NCBI GenBank assembly: GCA_965212245.1
Contig: OZ243107.1
Location: 3,410,001 to 3,474,000, forward strand
DNA from: CAKZNE01 sp040222435
GTDB taxonomy: Bacteria > Bacteroidota > Bacteroidia > Flavobacteriales > Schleiferiaceae
Length of the DNA stretch: 64,000 nucleotides
Reading direction: 5' to 3'
Shown here: piece after piece, positions 14,577 to 23,852 of the stretch
Numbering within the stretch: position 1 is the stretch's first letter
Layout: the number at the start of each line of letters is the position of its first letter
Notes under the pieces: generated by a model
What the model was told of the DNA's origin: nothing
Seen by the model: the letters and a program-made list of their open reading frames with translations, nothing else
Database searches by the model: none
Position numbers and translations under genes: made by a program

Positions 14577-14849
14577 TTATTTTTCATCCATCATTTTACC
14601 GGCATACCGCTTTATCAAAACCTTGAGTCCGGTTACGGCCACACCACTCACAATAGTCCAGCCGGCCAGTTTACCCCAGTTTATATCGCGATTGTCAATT
14701 TTATCGGGTGCTTCTTCATGGTACATATTCTTATAGGTATGTTCCATCAGTCTTTTAAGTAAAAAACCAGCGCCTATAGCTCCTGCTGAAATGAGCAATT
14801 CCTGCATTCTGCGCTTATCGTCATCGGATGAAATTGGGTTGAGATCCAT
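14577..14849 (-). CDS. DUF4235-like small membrane protein
   Basis: A 90-residue protein with two predicted membrane segments (ELLISAGAIGAGFLLKRLM and WGKLAGWTIVSGVAVTGLKVL) and a basic C-terminus (IKRYAGKMMDEK). The pattern fits the DUF4235 family of small two-helix membrane proteins of unknown function. It sits between yebC and the DUF1206 gene on the same strand, 47 bp after the latter, and may be co-transcribed with it. Confidence 0.7.
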   Translation of the reverse strand: MDLNPISSDDDKRRMQELLISAGAIGAGFLLKRLMEHTYKNMYHEEAPDKIDNRDINWGKLAGWTIVSGVAVTGLKVLIKRYAGKMMDEK

Positions 14850-14896
14850 TATTTTTCGGTTTTAAAGATAAAACGGTGCTTTACCATTAAAAGTTC

Positions 14897-15697
14897 TTAC
14901 GAAATATTGGTGAGATCAGTATGACGGGCCACCATTACATTGAACAAACCGTAAAAAAGAAGTCCAAGTGCGGTTATTATGAGCAGCGGCTCACCAAGTG
15001 TAAGACTGGAAATATATTCAAACACACCTTTTGTGCCATCGTATCGGTTGGCATTGTGGTCTATCACCACCCTTACCAGTAAATACGCTATAACCAGAAA
15101 TACCACTCCACGCGCCACATAGCCTACCAGACCAGCTCTTTTTATAAGGGTGTATTCTTTTTTTGCATCAGGGTTATCGTCCAGCTTTTTCATAAAGCTA
15201 CCGCTAATACCTTTAGTAAATTGAAACACAGACTGGCCTAATACTATTAAGGCAATAGCCAGTATCAGGTATATACCCCATTTATGCTCCAGGCATTGAG
15301 CCAGTATTTGTTGTTTTTTATCGCTTCCCCCGGACGAGCCGGAAAAAATGGGTTTCATAAAGCTGTAGGCCACAAAAGCATAAAAAACAGCACTATACAG
15401 GTAGCGCAAGCGGGTAGGGATACGCTTCCGGCTCTTTTTCTCTCCCGGATCGACATAGGCTTCATATACCCGCCAGATAGCATAGGAGATTAATCCCAGG
15501 CTTACCGTTCCAAGTAAGATCATACCAAATGGTTGCTCCATAAGAAACTGGCTTACCCCGGATTTTCCGGATGTTTTCCCTCCCATGCCCACAGCAGCCA
15601 GAGAGGTTAAACCTCCCATTAATATATATACCAAACCCTTGGTGAACAATCCGGCTTTTTTAACCAGTGATAATGATTCTTTAGCAGAGGTACTCAT
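14897..15697 (-). CDS. DUF1206 domain-containing membrane protein
   Basis: A 266-residue integral membrane protein with six hydrophobic segments arranged as three two-helix repeats; each repeat begins with a positively charged helix such as VKKAGLFTKGLVYILMGG or IKRAGLVGYVARGVVFLV. This repeat pattern defines DUF1206, whose function is unknown. A glycine/serine-rich loop lies near residue 120. It probably shares a transcript with the small DUF4235-like gene downstream. Confidence 0.85.
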   Translation of the reverse strand: MSTSAKESLSLVKKAGLFTKGLVYILMGGLTSLAAVGMGGKTSGKSGVSQFLMEQPFGMILLGTVSLGLISYAIWRVYEAYVDPGEKKSRKRIPTRLRYLYSAVFYAFVAYSFMKPIFSGSSGGSDKKQQILAQCLEHKWGIYLILAIALIVLGQSVFQFTKGISGSFMKKLDDNPDAKKEYTLIKRAGLVGYVARGVVFLVIAYLLVRVVIDHNANRYDGTKGVFEYISSLTLGEPLLIITALGLLFYGLFNVMVARHTDLTNIS

Positions 15698-15820
15698 GGA
15701 TATATAGCGTAAGATCTAATTAAGCTTTTAAAATGAAAATATGTTCGATAAGCACAGGTTCAGGCTTCCAGGCGAATTGTTTTATTTTAGGCTTAATTTG
15801 CACAAAACAAAATTGAGAGT

Positions 15821-16828
15821 ATGTTCCGCACCAAGATAGCCGGTACCGGCCACTACGTTCCTGCTAATGTAGTTACCAATAAAGACCTGTCTGAAATGAT
15901 GGACACGGATGATGCCTGGATACAGGAAAGAACCGGTATACGGGAGCGCAGGTGGATAGACCCTAAAACGGGAGACAGCCCCTCGGTTATGGGCACAAAG
16001 GCCGCACGTATGGCCATAGAAAATGCCGGGATCACTCCGGATGAGGTAGACTTTATCATATTTGCCACGCTCTCTCCGGATATGTATTTCCCGGGACCGG
16101 GTGTGCAGGTTCAGGATCAATTGGGGATTGGTGAAATAGGTGCCCTGGACATTCGTAACCAGTGCTCTGGCTTTTTATACGGATTATCAGTAGCTGATAA
16201 GTTTATTCAAACCGGCACGTACAGGAATATTTTACTCATTGGTTCCGAAAATCACAGTGGTGGTTTGGATAAAACCACCCGTGGCCGTGGTGTATCCGTG
16301 ATTTTTGGGGATGGTGCTGGTGCGGTGCTTTTGCAACCCACTGAAGAGGATGGTAAAGGCGTACTTACATCTCATCTTCATTCAGAAGGAAAATATGCCA
16401 AAGAACTGGCCCTGGAAGGCCCTAGTACCGGGCATTGGGTAGATAAAATGATTGAAGAGCAAAACCCTGAAGACACCAGCTATTATCCTTATATGAACGG
16501 CAATTTTGTGTTTAAGCATGCGGTTACCCGTTTCCAGGAAGTTATACATGAGGCTTTGGATGCCACCGGCTACCAGTCTTCAGATATTGACCTGCTTATA
16601 CCACACCAGGCCAACTTACGCATCAGTCAGTACATTCAGGCTAAAATGGGCTTAAGTGATGATCAGGTATTCAACAATATTCAGAAATATGGAAACACCA
16701 CGGCTGCATCCATTCCCATTGCGCTTAGTGAGGCCGTGCAGCAAGGAAAAGTAAAAAATGGTGACTTGCTATGCCTGGCTGCTTTTGGCAGTGGTTTTAC
16801 CTGGGGCAGCGCGTTGATCAGGTGGTAA
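15821..16828 (+). CDS. fabH: Beta-ketoacyl-ACP synthase III (FabH-like)
   Basis: A 335-residue thiolase-fold enzyme that condenses an acyl-CoA with malonyl-ACP to begin fatty acid synthesis in the cytoplasm. The catalytic triad is visible: Cys in IRNQCSGFLYG (about 113), His in LLIPHQANLRI (about 260) and Asn in KYGNTTAASIPIAL (about 290). The long loop with EEQNPEDTSYYPYMNG is typical of a Bacteroidota paralogue, so it may be one of two FabH copies in the genome rather than the one in the fab/plsX operon. A strong terminator follows. Confidence 0.92.
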   Translation: MFRTKIAGTGHYVPANVVTNKDLSEMMDTDDAWIQERTGIRERRWIDPKTGDSPSVMGTKAARMAIENAGITPDEVDFIIFATLSPDMYFPGPGVQVQDQLGIGEIGALDIRNQCSGFLYGLSVADKFIQTGTYRNILLIGSENHSGGLDKTTRGRGVSVIFGDGAGAVLLQPTEEDGKGVLTSHLHSEGKYAKELALEGPSTGHWVDKMIEEQNPEDTSYYPYMNGNFVFKHAVTRFQEVIHEALDATGYQSSDIDLLIPHQANLRISQYIQAKMGLSDDQVFNNIQKYGNTTAASIPIALSEAVQQGKVKNGDLLCLAAFGSGFTWGSALIRW

Positions 16829-16848
16829 ACCTGACTTTTACGAAAAAC

Positions 16849-16877
16849 AAAACGCACCGCTAAGCGGTGCGTTTTTT
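16849..16877. terminator. Intrinsic terminator between fabH and the convergent T9SS gene
   Basis: Stem AACGCACCGC/GCGGTGCGTT with a TAA loop, flanked by A-run and T-run, so it can work in both directions. Confidence 0.9.
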
Positions 16878-16901
16878 AATTCAGTTGATGTTGTAACCGG
16901 T

Positions 16902-18713
16902 TTATTCCAAAGTAAGCTTAAACGTTTTTACTTCCTCATTATGGTGTATACGGATCAGGTACATTCCATTTTTAAATTCTGAGAGGTTCAGTGTTTCATG
17001 CGCTGAGTTTACGGTACGCCTTATAATGGTTTTACCACTTAAATCCATCAGTTCTACTTCGGCACCCACCGTTAAACCTGAAATTTGCACCAATCCCTGC
17101 GAAGGGTTCGGGAAGATCTCAATCTCACCGGGCTGTTCAGATTTGAGTTCCTGGGAACTTATAGCAGGATCTTTTTTGTAGAACATGGTATGCAGGTCAT
17201 TGATGCGGCTTATATAACCGTTTTTCTGAGATACACCTCCAACCAGTGCACATCCGCCAATATTCAGATTTGCCGTATGATCACCTACCAGGTATTTATC
17301 ATCTGTAGCCTGGTCAAATACTATTTCCATAGCCCGGGCATGAGGACTTAAAAGGCTGTAAGGGCCTCCGGGCGGGAGAGATGCGGAAAACCCGGTCATA
17401 GCCAGATCCGTAAGGTCAACCTGAAGCAAGCGGGTAATAATAGCTCCGGATACGGCAGAAGTCCCATCGGTAAACACATCTTTATCATAAGCAATAGCCA
17501 CTTTTGCAGACGAGGTAAAAGGCGAGGCCACACATATAGTACGATTCATATAATAATCTGAATTTACAGTAGCCGGTCCATACGAAGTAGTAGTTCTTAC
17601 ACTCGTAAAAGTAAGGGCCACCGGGTCCCAGCTTGCCACAAAGTGATCACTGTTACCCGCCCCGGCTGTTAAAACACCTCCGGATGGAAAGTTGGTTAAA
17701 TTGGTGAAATTCCCCACAAACACAACTTTATCATCCCAGGTAGAGGTAATATCCAGACCCATATCCCCTCCTGGTGCGGCTCCGTCTGAAACAGGGATGC
17801 TATAATCTATGGTTAAAGGTCCGCAGGGCACCACGTTCAGTTGAACTTTCGCAAAAAGTATATCCCGGTCTGGTGATCCCACGTCATGACGCGAGCCGGT
17901 AATCCAAATGTTGGAGGTCTCGTAGCGGTCCATATCCAGATCCATTACACGCTCACCCATCTGATACGATCCGGTATTATCTCCGTCCGCAAGATTGTAT
18001 GTAGCTATAAAACCTACGTTTGGAGAACCATATCCTCCGGGAACACTCACGGTAAAATTACAACCACCGGTACAATCAGCATCCGGAAAATTCACCACTG
18101 CACCCGATCCGGCCTGTCCTACATAACCACCGGTATGTAACCGTCCATAATCTTCATCAATGGTTATTCCCTCTCCATAGGATGGAAGTGTAGAGCTGGT
18201 TTCGGATATCCATGCCGGAGTACCGGCAGAGCTGATCCGGGTAACAAAATGGCGCTCACCATTGCCGCAGCTGGAAATAAACGCACCCGAGCCCACGTTG
18301 GTGAAGGTAACGGCCGAACCAAAAATGGTACCCACCACATATACATTACCTTCCGAGTCCAGCTCTATATCGTTTCCCGCAAAAATATTCCCATACGGCT
18401 GAGATGTACTGGTTACCAGCCAGAGTACCGTTGAACCGGAGGGATCAAGTTTAGCGATAAAGACGCGGGTGTAGGCTGCACCATCCGGAGAGGATATAGG
18501 TGCACCGCAAGGGTCAAACCTGAAGTCTACATAAGGCGCAAGGCTTCCGGTAATATAAATATTGCCATCAGCATCTACCGCAGTAGAATTAACATATACA
18601 TCGCCACCATTACCAACAAGCTCAATGGGAAAGGGTTGTGAGCGTAGGGACAGGCTTATGAACAGCAGAAGCATGGCTGAAACAAGCGGGATTTTTGAAT
18701 TGAAGTAGTTCAT
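16902..18713 (-). CDS. T9SS type A sorting domain protein with SBBP-like repeats
   Basis: From the ATG at 18713, a 603-residue secreted protein. The signal peptide is MNYFNSKIPLVSAMLLLFIS and following residues to RSQ; a longer start at 18743 would bury it. The body has repeated segments of the type DADGNIYITGSL, DSEGNVYVVGT and DEDYGRLHTGGYV, as in SBBP-type beta-propeller proteins. The C-terminus is a sorting tail: IEIFPNPSQGLVQIS followed by LSEFKNGMYLIRI. It is therefore predicted to be displayed on or released from the cell surface. It lies directly downstream of a TPR-LuxR regulator, with symmetric sequence elements in the gap. Confidence 0.87.
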   Translation of the reverse strand: MNYFNSKIPLVSAMLLLFISLSLRSQPFPIELVGNGGDVYVNSTAVDADGNIYITGSLAPYVDFRFDPCGAPISSPDGAAYTRVFIAKLDPSGSTVLWLVTSTSQPYGNIFAGNDIELDSEGNVYVVGTIFGSAVTFTNVGSGAFISSCGNGERHFVTRISSAGTPAWISETSSTLPSYGEGITIDEDYGRLHTGGYVGQAGSGAVVNFPDADCTGGCNFTVSVPGGYGSPNVGFIATYNLADGDNTGSYQMGERVMDLDMDRYETSNIWITGSRHDVGSPDRDILFAKVQLNVVPCGPLTIDYSIPVSDGAAPGGDMGLDITSTWDDKVVFVGNFTNLTNFPSGGVLTAGAGNSDHFVASWDPVALTFTSVRTTTSYGPATVNSDYYMNRTICVASPFTSSAKVAIAYDKDVFTDGTSAVSGAIITRLLQVDLTDLAMTGFSASLPPGGPYSLLSPHARAMEIVFDQATDDKYLVGDHTANLNIGGCALVGGVSQKNGYISRINDLHTMFYKKDPAISSQELKSEQPGEIEIFPNPSQGLVQISGLTVGAEVELMDLSGKTIIRRTVNSAHETLNLSEFKNGMYLIRIHHNEEVKTFKLTLE

Positions 18714-18780
18714 AATTTCATAGAGTTTATAATTGTTAGACATTTCCTACAATTCTAAACACTTTGATCAGCTCTACTCT

Positions 18781-18832
18781 CATCCAAAAAGATGAAAACC
18801 CCTTATAACCGGTTTAATCATCCGTTTGGATG
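18781..18832. promoter_or_regulatory. Paired dyads upstream of the T9SS gene
   Basis: CATCC-GTTT-GGATG (18819-18832, perfect) and CATCC-AAAA-AGATG (18781-18794, one mismatch) have centres 38 bp apart, with a near-palindrome TTATAACCGGTTTAA (18803-18817) between them. They occupy the 135-bp gap between the LuxR-type regulator and the T9SS gene, and could be operators for that regulator. Confidence 0.45.
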
Positions 18833-18848
18833 AGGCTGGAAAATACTG

Positions 18849-20693
18849 TTAGTCAGCCAAATTCAGGTTAACGGCTTTTTTTACCGCTTGGGTACGGTTC
18901 TTCACATCCAGTTTATTGTAAATACTAAGTAAATGACTCCTAACCGTATTTACCGATATATAAAGGGATTCGGATATCTCTTTATTGGATTTCCCCTTGC
19001 AGAGTTCATGCAACACTTCAATTTCCCTGCGGGAAAGGTTCACCCCCAGATAATGGCTCAGATCCTCATCAGCGGAGGGTGAATTTTCCACCAGTTTGGT
19101 ATTGACCTGTTCCCGTAAAAATTCTATTTCCTGCACCCGGGTCAATAGCTCCGCATTCATTTTCTGCTCCCGGGTTCGTCTTTTCTGATTCCGATAGGCC
19201 ACCCCCAGGCTCCCACAAATAAGCAGTAGTAAAAGTCCACTTACCAAAGCCGCCCAGGTACGGCTCTCCAGTTTTTGTTCTTCCTCCAGAAGCTTCACCC
19301 TTTGCTGACTTAAAAGCAATTCATATTCCTTTTTCTTTACCTCATACTCCGCTTCCTTTTCCAGCAATAGCCTGGTGTTTTTTGCATGCTCCACACTGTC
19401 TTTAATACCTTCAGATATCCTCAAAAATGAAAGAGCTGGTTTGAGATTCCCTAAGGCTTCATATATTTCTGATAGCAATTTCGCACTGCGAAGTACAATA
19501 TCCATTGTACCGGCTTTTTGAGCCAGGTTAAACGATTGCTGTGCGTATTCCCTGGCCCTGTCATATTCCCCAGATTCATAGTTCAGACTCCCCAGATTCA
19601 GCATCAGGCCGGCACGTAAGTCTGGCAGTGAGTGATCTTTACCTACATCTAAAGCTCTTTGCAAAAATGAAATAGCTTCTTTACGATGACCCATTTTTTT
19701 GTGCTGCATGCCCACATTGTTGAGACAAAGAGCCATTACACCCGGCCCGGCACCTGTTTCTTCTACCAGCCGTAATGCGCTCTCGTAATACTCCAGGCTT
19801 CGCTCTGGCTGGTTTTGCTCATCATGTATTTTACCTAATCCGGCAAAAGCTTTTGCTTCCAGGTTTTTACTCTTGATCTTCAGACTTAAGTTATAGGCCC
19901 GTTCAAAGTAATCCTGTGCCTTTTCATAAGCTTCCTGCCCGCTAAACAGGTAACCTAAATCCAGGCAGCTCTGCGCCATAGCATGTGTATTTCCAACCGT
20001 TTCCTGAAGCTCAAGGGCCTCGTAGAGTAATTCAATAGCTTTTTCCTTTTGGTTTAGTCTTCTTAAAATCACCGCGTACTGATACAGGCAAAAGGCTAGC
20101 TTTTCAGATTGGTGAGTTTGCCGTAAACTCCTCAGGGCCTGTTCATAATTGATCAGGCAAGAGTCCGTGTGCCCCGCTCTGAAATAGTAATCAGCTATAC
20201 CAATCAGGTCCATGGCAGCACCGGTAGTATCCTTAAGTCGGGTATGAAGTTTCAGGGCCTTTTGCATCAGGCGGAAAAATTCTGCTCCTTCTCCCCTGTT
20301 CTCATAAATGCGACTCAGATAGTTATACGTATTGGCCAGTTCACGGTAATTACGGTTTTGCTTTTGAATTTCAATAGTCCGCAAATATCCGGCTTCGGCC
20401 TCATTAAATTTACCCTGCATATGATTGATGCAAGCCAGGTTAAAAACTGCATCTCCTTTTATTTTAAGAAAAACTGATTTTATTTTAGTTTTCGGTGAAT
20501 TCTGAAGCTGGTAATCCGCAATAAGCTCCGCCTTACGGCCCAGTTCATAAGCGGAATCAGGATTGTAATTCGCTATTTCCTTTAGTTGCTCCAGGTATTC
20601 CCTGGCTTTCATGGAATCTGTAGGTTGTGCATAAGCATTGGCGCACAGTAAAATAACAGCCGGAATAAGGCGTAGCTTATAGCAAAGCTTCAT
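18849..20693 (-). CDS. TPR-repeat LuxR-type transcriptional regulator
   Basis: A 614-residue protein from the ATG at 20693. It has a signal-peptide-like N-terminus (MKLCYKLRLIPAVILLC), about ten tetratricopeptide repeats (e.g. ANTYNYLSRIYENRGEGAEF, ALCLNNVGMQHKKMGHRKEA) up to residue ~410, a coiled-coil, a membrane helix (WAALVSGLLLLLICGSLGVA, about 480-500), a second coiled-coil, and a C-terminal LuxR/FixJ helix-turn-helix (LSRREIEVLHELCKGKSNKE, then VNTVRSHLLSIYNKL). This architecture places the TPR sensor outside the inner membrane and the DNA-binding domain inside. The signal is unknown; the adjacent T9SS gene is a plausible target. Confidence 0.88.
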   Translation of the reverse strand: MKLCYKLRLIPAVILLCANAYAQPTDSMKAREYLEQLKEIANYNPDSAYELGRKAELIADYQLQNSPKTKIKSVFLKIKGDAVFNLACINHMQGKFNEAEAGYLRTIEIQKQNRNYRELANTYNYLSRIYENRGEGAEFFRLMQKALKLHTRLKDTTGAAMDLIGIADYYFRAGHTDSCLINYEQALRSLRQTHQSEKLAFCLYQYAVILRRLNQKEKAIELLYEALELQETVGNTHAMAQSCLDLGYLFSGQEAYEKAQDYFERAYNLSLKIKSKNLEAKAFAGLGKIHDEQNQPERSLEYYESALRLVEETGAGPGVMALCLNNVGMQHKKMGHRKEAISFLQRALDVGKDHSLPDLRAGLMLNLGSLNYESGEYDRAREYAQQSFNLAQKAGTMDIVLRSAKLLSEIYEALGNLKPALSFLRISEGIKDSVEHAKNTRLLLEKEAEYEVKKKEYELLLSQQRVKLLEEEQKLESRTWAALVSGLLLLLICGSLGVAYRNQKRRTREQKMNAELLTRVQEIEFLREQVNTKLVENSPSADEDLSHYLGVNLSRREIEVLHELCKGKSNKEISESLYISVNTVRSHLLSIYNKLDVKNRTQAVKKAVNLNLAD

Positions 20694-20962
20694 AGAGTAG
20701 ATTTTAAATGAGAGTGATTTCAATCACAATAATAACGTGATGGGATGGAATATCTAAAAGGTAATAAGTGTGTGCATCCGTATTCACCGGCATCAAGCCC
20801 TAATTGCTTATGGCTTGATCGGCTTGGAAAACATCTATAAAAGGATCAAACATCAGCTTGTTGTTTAGTCAGCACCTGCTCTCTTTAAAGCATTGGCCAG
20901 TCAGGTATTACTCCCGGTAATCTTATTATCTTAACCGGAATTTCGCCACCAAACTATTTTTT

Positions 20963-22309
20963 ATGAGAATCCTGTTCACTCTCTTCATAGTTCTTTTAGG
21001 GCCCGGGTCATTTTATGCTCAAAGTATACCACAGTCTCACATCCGGGAAGACCTCCGGTTTCTCAAAGAAAGTATCATTACTTATAACCCGGCTTTGGAT
21101 ATCTACAACCCTGATTTCCGAAATGAAAGTGAACAACTAATTAATAACAGTCCGGCCAGGGCCAACCTCATGGACTACTTTGGAATGGTGAGCCGCTTGT
21201 GTGCATTAAGTAATGAGGGACATTTTGCCATGGGCTCCTGGAGCGATACCGTGCACAAAGGCATAACTGAAAACACTTACGCCTACCTTCCGCTTTATGT
21301 GGTGGCATTAAACAACCAACTGTACGTGTGGAAAGATCTGTCAGATGAGAGCTCTCTGGCAGACGGTGATGAGATACTTTCCATTAACGGCCGGGAAACT
21401 TCTCAGGTACTTGCCAATTTACATCAGGCTATTCCTGCGGATGGCAACATCTCTACCTACAAGGAATATCAGTTGAGTATCAGTTTTCCTTTTGCCTACT
21501 ACTTTTTTGGTGAGCAAGCTGCTACTTTCACCATCGTAAGTACCCATAAGAATACCGAGAAAACACAGACCCTCAAAGCCCTTACACGCGATAAACAGAT
21601 TATCAATTACGAAAAACGCTATGGCCCCACTGCAAAAAAAGCTCCTTCTATTGACGATTTTTATGAGCTCCATCTTCAGGATAACTATGCCCTGCTCAAG
21701 TTAAAATCATTCAGTTACCAATACATTGAGGGGTATAAGATCAAGTCCAAAAAATTGTATAAAGAAGTTTTTAAAAAGATTGCTGCTGCCAGGGTGCAAA
21801 ACCTTATTGTGGACTTAAGGGGTAATACCGGAGGTCGCAATGAGTTTGCAGATGACATACTACCTTATATCATAAAGGAAGGACATAAAACACCTTTTCT
21901 TAAAAAAACCGTTTCGTGGAAAGGGAAAGAAAAGAAGTATAAAGTTCCGGGAGTCAAAAAAAATGCATTTCAGGGAAAAATGTATGTTCTTGTAAATGGG
22001 GCTACCTATTCTTCAGGAGCAACTCTGGCGCGGTATCTCAAAGAGTATGGAAGGGCCATGGTGTTGGGAGAAGAAGCCGGTTCCCGCTATGAAGGTTTTG
22101 CAGCCGGTTCCAAACAATATGTAAACCTGCCACACTCGGGCTTAAGAATTGGAATTCCGCGTTATCATATCTTTTTTCCGGCCTCTCAATTGCAAACCAC
22201 CCAAAACCGCGGTCTCTTGCCGGATCATGAAGTAAAGAAAAGTATTAACGACCTGATCAATAATACCGATCCGGTAATGGATTATGTGTTCAGCCTCTTA
22301 AAGCCCTGA
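20963..22309 (+). CDS. S41 family peptidase (C-terminal processing type)
   Basis: A 448-residue exported serine peptidase. A signal peptide ends near FYAQ (residue 19). A PDZ-like segment (LADGDEILSINGRE) lies near residue 140. The protease core follows: LIVDLRGNTGG (about 285), then NGATYSSGATLARYL with the nucleophile serine and GEEAGSRYEG with the downstream glycine-rich loop. Family members cleave near the C-termini of periplasmic or misfolded proteins. It is divergent from the LuxR-type gene and 46 bp ahead of the putative metallopeptidase gene, which may share its transcript. Confidence 0.88.
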   Translation: MRILFTLFIVLLGPGSFYAQSIPQSHIREDLRFLKESIITYNPALDIYNPDFRNESEQLINNSPARANLMDYFGMVSRLCALSNEGHFAMGSWSDTVHKGITENTYAYLPLYVVALNNQLYVWKDLSDESSLADGDEILSINGRETSQVLANLHQAIPADGNISTYKEYQLSISFPFAYYFFGEQAATFTIVSTHKNTEKTQTLKALTRDKQIINYEKRYGPTAKKAPSIDDFYELHLQDNYALLKLKSFSYQYIEGYKIKSKKLYKEVFKKIAAARVQNLIVDLRGNTGGRNEFADDILPYIIKEGHKTPFLKKTVSWKGKEKKYKVPGVKKNAFQGKMYVLVNGATYSSGATLARYLKEYGRAMVLGEEAGSRYEGFAAGSKQYVNLPHSGLRIGIPRYHIFFPASQLQTTQNRGLLPDHEVKKSINDLINNTDPVMDYVFSLLKP

Positions 22310-22355
22310 TACATAAAACTTAAATTCACACGAGCTGTTTTCAAACCATGTTGAT

Positions 22356-23348
22356 ATGAGATATTTTCCTGGAACTCTTACCCTTTTTATCTTCCTGTTG
22401 GGCACCATACCCTTGAGATCTGCTATTTTGGAAGAAAGTGATTATTTTCAGTTTCACAGTAACTTCTGGATAAACCTGCACCACTTTTTATACCAGCAAG
22501 CTAAAGGAGATCAGCAATTGCATTTACAGGAAGATGAATATACATTAACCAATATTGGTGATACACAAATTGTCGCGGCCCTCAAGGAAGCCGACCGGAA
22601 AATCTTCCAGCAAGCGGTACACTACTATTCTACCTACCTTATAGATAAGAGTTTGCTTTTTGATTTGGCCAACCACCGCCAATGGCTGCAAAAGCAAAAA
22701 GAAGACAGCCCAATTACCGACACTAGCTTTGGGGCGCGGTATACGGAGATACTCAACAGAACGGCTCCGGTATATCGCAAAAACTTCTGGAACCTGCACC
22801 ATCAACAGAATAGCAAGATTCTGGAAAAACACTTTAAGATTATCCAAAATATAGAAGCAGAAAGTATCCGGACGCTGGAAAAAATGGCCGGAGCAGATTG
22901 GCCTGCAGGTAAAATACGAGTGGACCTTACCGCCTACGGAAACTGGGCGGGAGCTTATACCCAGTCTCAACCGGATTTTAATATTACAATCTCGTCCCTG
23001 GATCCCTTCTCTATGCAGTCCGCCTTTATTGAAACTGTTTTTCATGAAGCTTCACACATTTTATTTACACGGGAGAGCAAGCTAAGGGCTAAAATATTTT
23101 TCATGAGTAACGAAATGGACGTTAAATTTCCACGAAACCTATGGCATGCAGCCCAGTTTTACCTGTGTGGCAGACTCATTCAGGATAAACTTAAAGAGTT
23201 TAACATAGAGTATGTTTTGATGATGGATATAAAGCACATATTTGCTCAAAGTAATACGCCTCCATTTCGTTCTGCCCTGGAAAAGTATTACCAGGGGGAT
23301 GCGGATCTGGAAAACACGGTACGTGCTTTATTGCTTATACATCAATAA
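22356..23348 (+). CDS. Exported protein with HExxH motif, putative metallopeptidase
   Basis: A 330-residue protein with a signal peptide (RYFPGTLTLFIFLLGTIPLR). Most of the chain is helical and rich in aromatic residues. Residues 230-234 read HEASH inside ETVFHEASHILF, the zinc-binding HExxH motif of gluzincin-type metallopeptidases, so a hydrolytic role is likely, although I do not recognise the family or the third zinc ligand with certainty. It follows the S41 peptidase on the same strand after 46 bp; the two may act together in the periplasm. Confidence 0.72.
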   Translation: MRYFPGTLTLFIFLLGTIPLRSAILEESDYFQFHSNFWINLHHFLYQQAKGDQQLHLQEDEYTLTNIGDTQIVAALKEADRKIFQQAVHYYSTYLIDKSLLFDLANHRQWLQKQKEDSPITDTSFGARYTEILNRTAPVYRKNFWNLHHQQNSKILEKHFKIIQNIEAESIRTLEKMAGADWPAGKIRVDLTAYGNWAGAYTQSQPDFNITISSLDPFSMQSAFIETVFHEASHILFTRESKLRAKIFFMSNEMDVKFPRNLWHAAQFYLCGRLIQDKLKEFNIEYVLMMDIKHIFAQSNTPPFRSALEKYYQGDADLENTVRALLLIHQ

Positions 23349-23461
23349 GTTTCAAGCTTACCATGTCGTTGTGAGCAATAGGAAATGACACCAAACGGAC
23401 CGTAAGAGAATCCGACAAACCGAAACGTTTCTAAATTTGTAAAGCTTTAAATTTCTTTTCT

Positions 23462-23836
23462 ATGAGATGGAACACTTTCATACCATCATCCTTAAAACCC
23501 TTTTTTAATACAGAACTCAGTCTATTTAAGAAGGAATATGACAACAATAATTTACAGAGTGCATGGCGGCATCTGGAAAGAGCGCATGTAATCGGGCAAG
23601 CCTATCCTTATGAACATAGCCTGGTGCATTGGAAAATGCTCCAGTTCGGATTCCGTATCAAGAGTTTTAGAGAGATTACAGGACAAATTCCCCGGCTGTT
23701 GGTGGGTGGTGTGAAATCTTTTGCAGGTACTATTCCGGTAGGCAATACCGGAGGAAGTAATATCCCGCCCTTAAAGCCTTTACCTATAGAGAATGATATT
23801 CGTGAAATGTTTAAAGAAGCCGGAGCTCAGAGATAA
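23462..23836 (+). CDS. DUF3703 domain-containing protein
   Basis: A 124-residue cytoplasmic protein matching DUF3703: an N-terminal helical region (AWRHLERAHVIGQ, then HSLVHWKMLQFGF) and a C-terminal glycine-rich stretch (GNTGGSNIPPLKPLPI). The ERAH...H...H pattern recalls a metal site and relatives are sometimes found beside metal-resistance genes, but no such gene is adjacent here. Function unknown. Its 3' end faces the SGNH hydrolase with a 16-bp gap. Confidence 0.82.
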   Translation: MRWNTFIPSSLKPFFNTELSLFKKEYDNNNLQSAWRHLERAHVIGQAYPYEHSLVHWKMLQFGFRIKSFREITGQIPRLLVGGVKSFAGTIPVGNTGGSNIPPLKPLPIENDIREMFKEAGAQR

Positions 23837-23852
23837 TCCGTTTCTTCAAATC

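Noticed and set aside
20792..20819. Hairpin ATCAAGCC/GGCTTGAT between the LuxR-type and S41 genes
   Set aside because: No T-run on either side and no clear link to a promoter; it may be a weak operator but cannot be supported.
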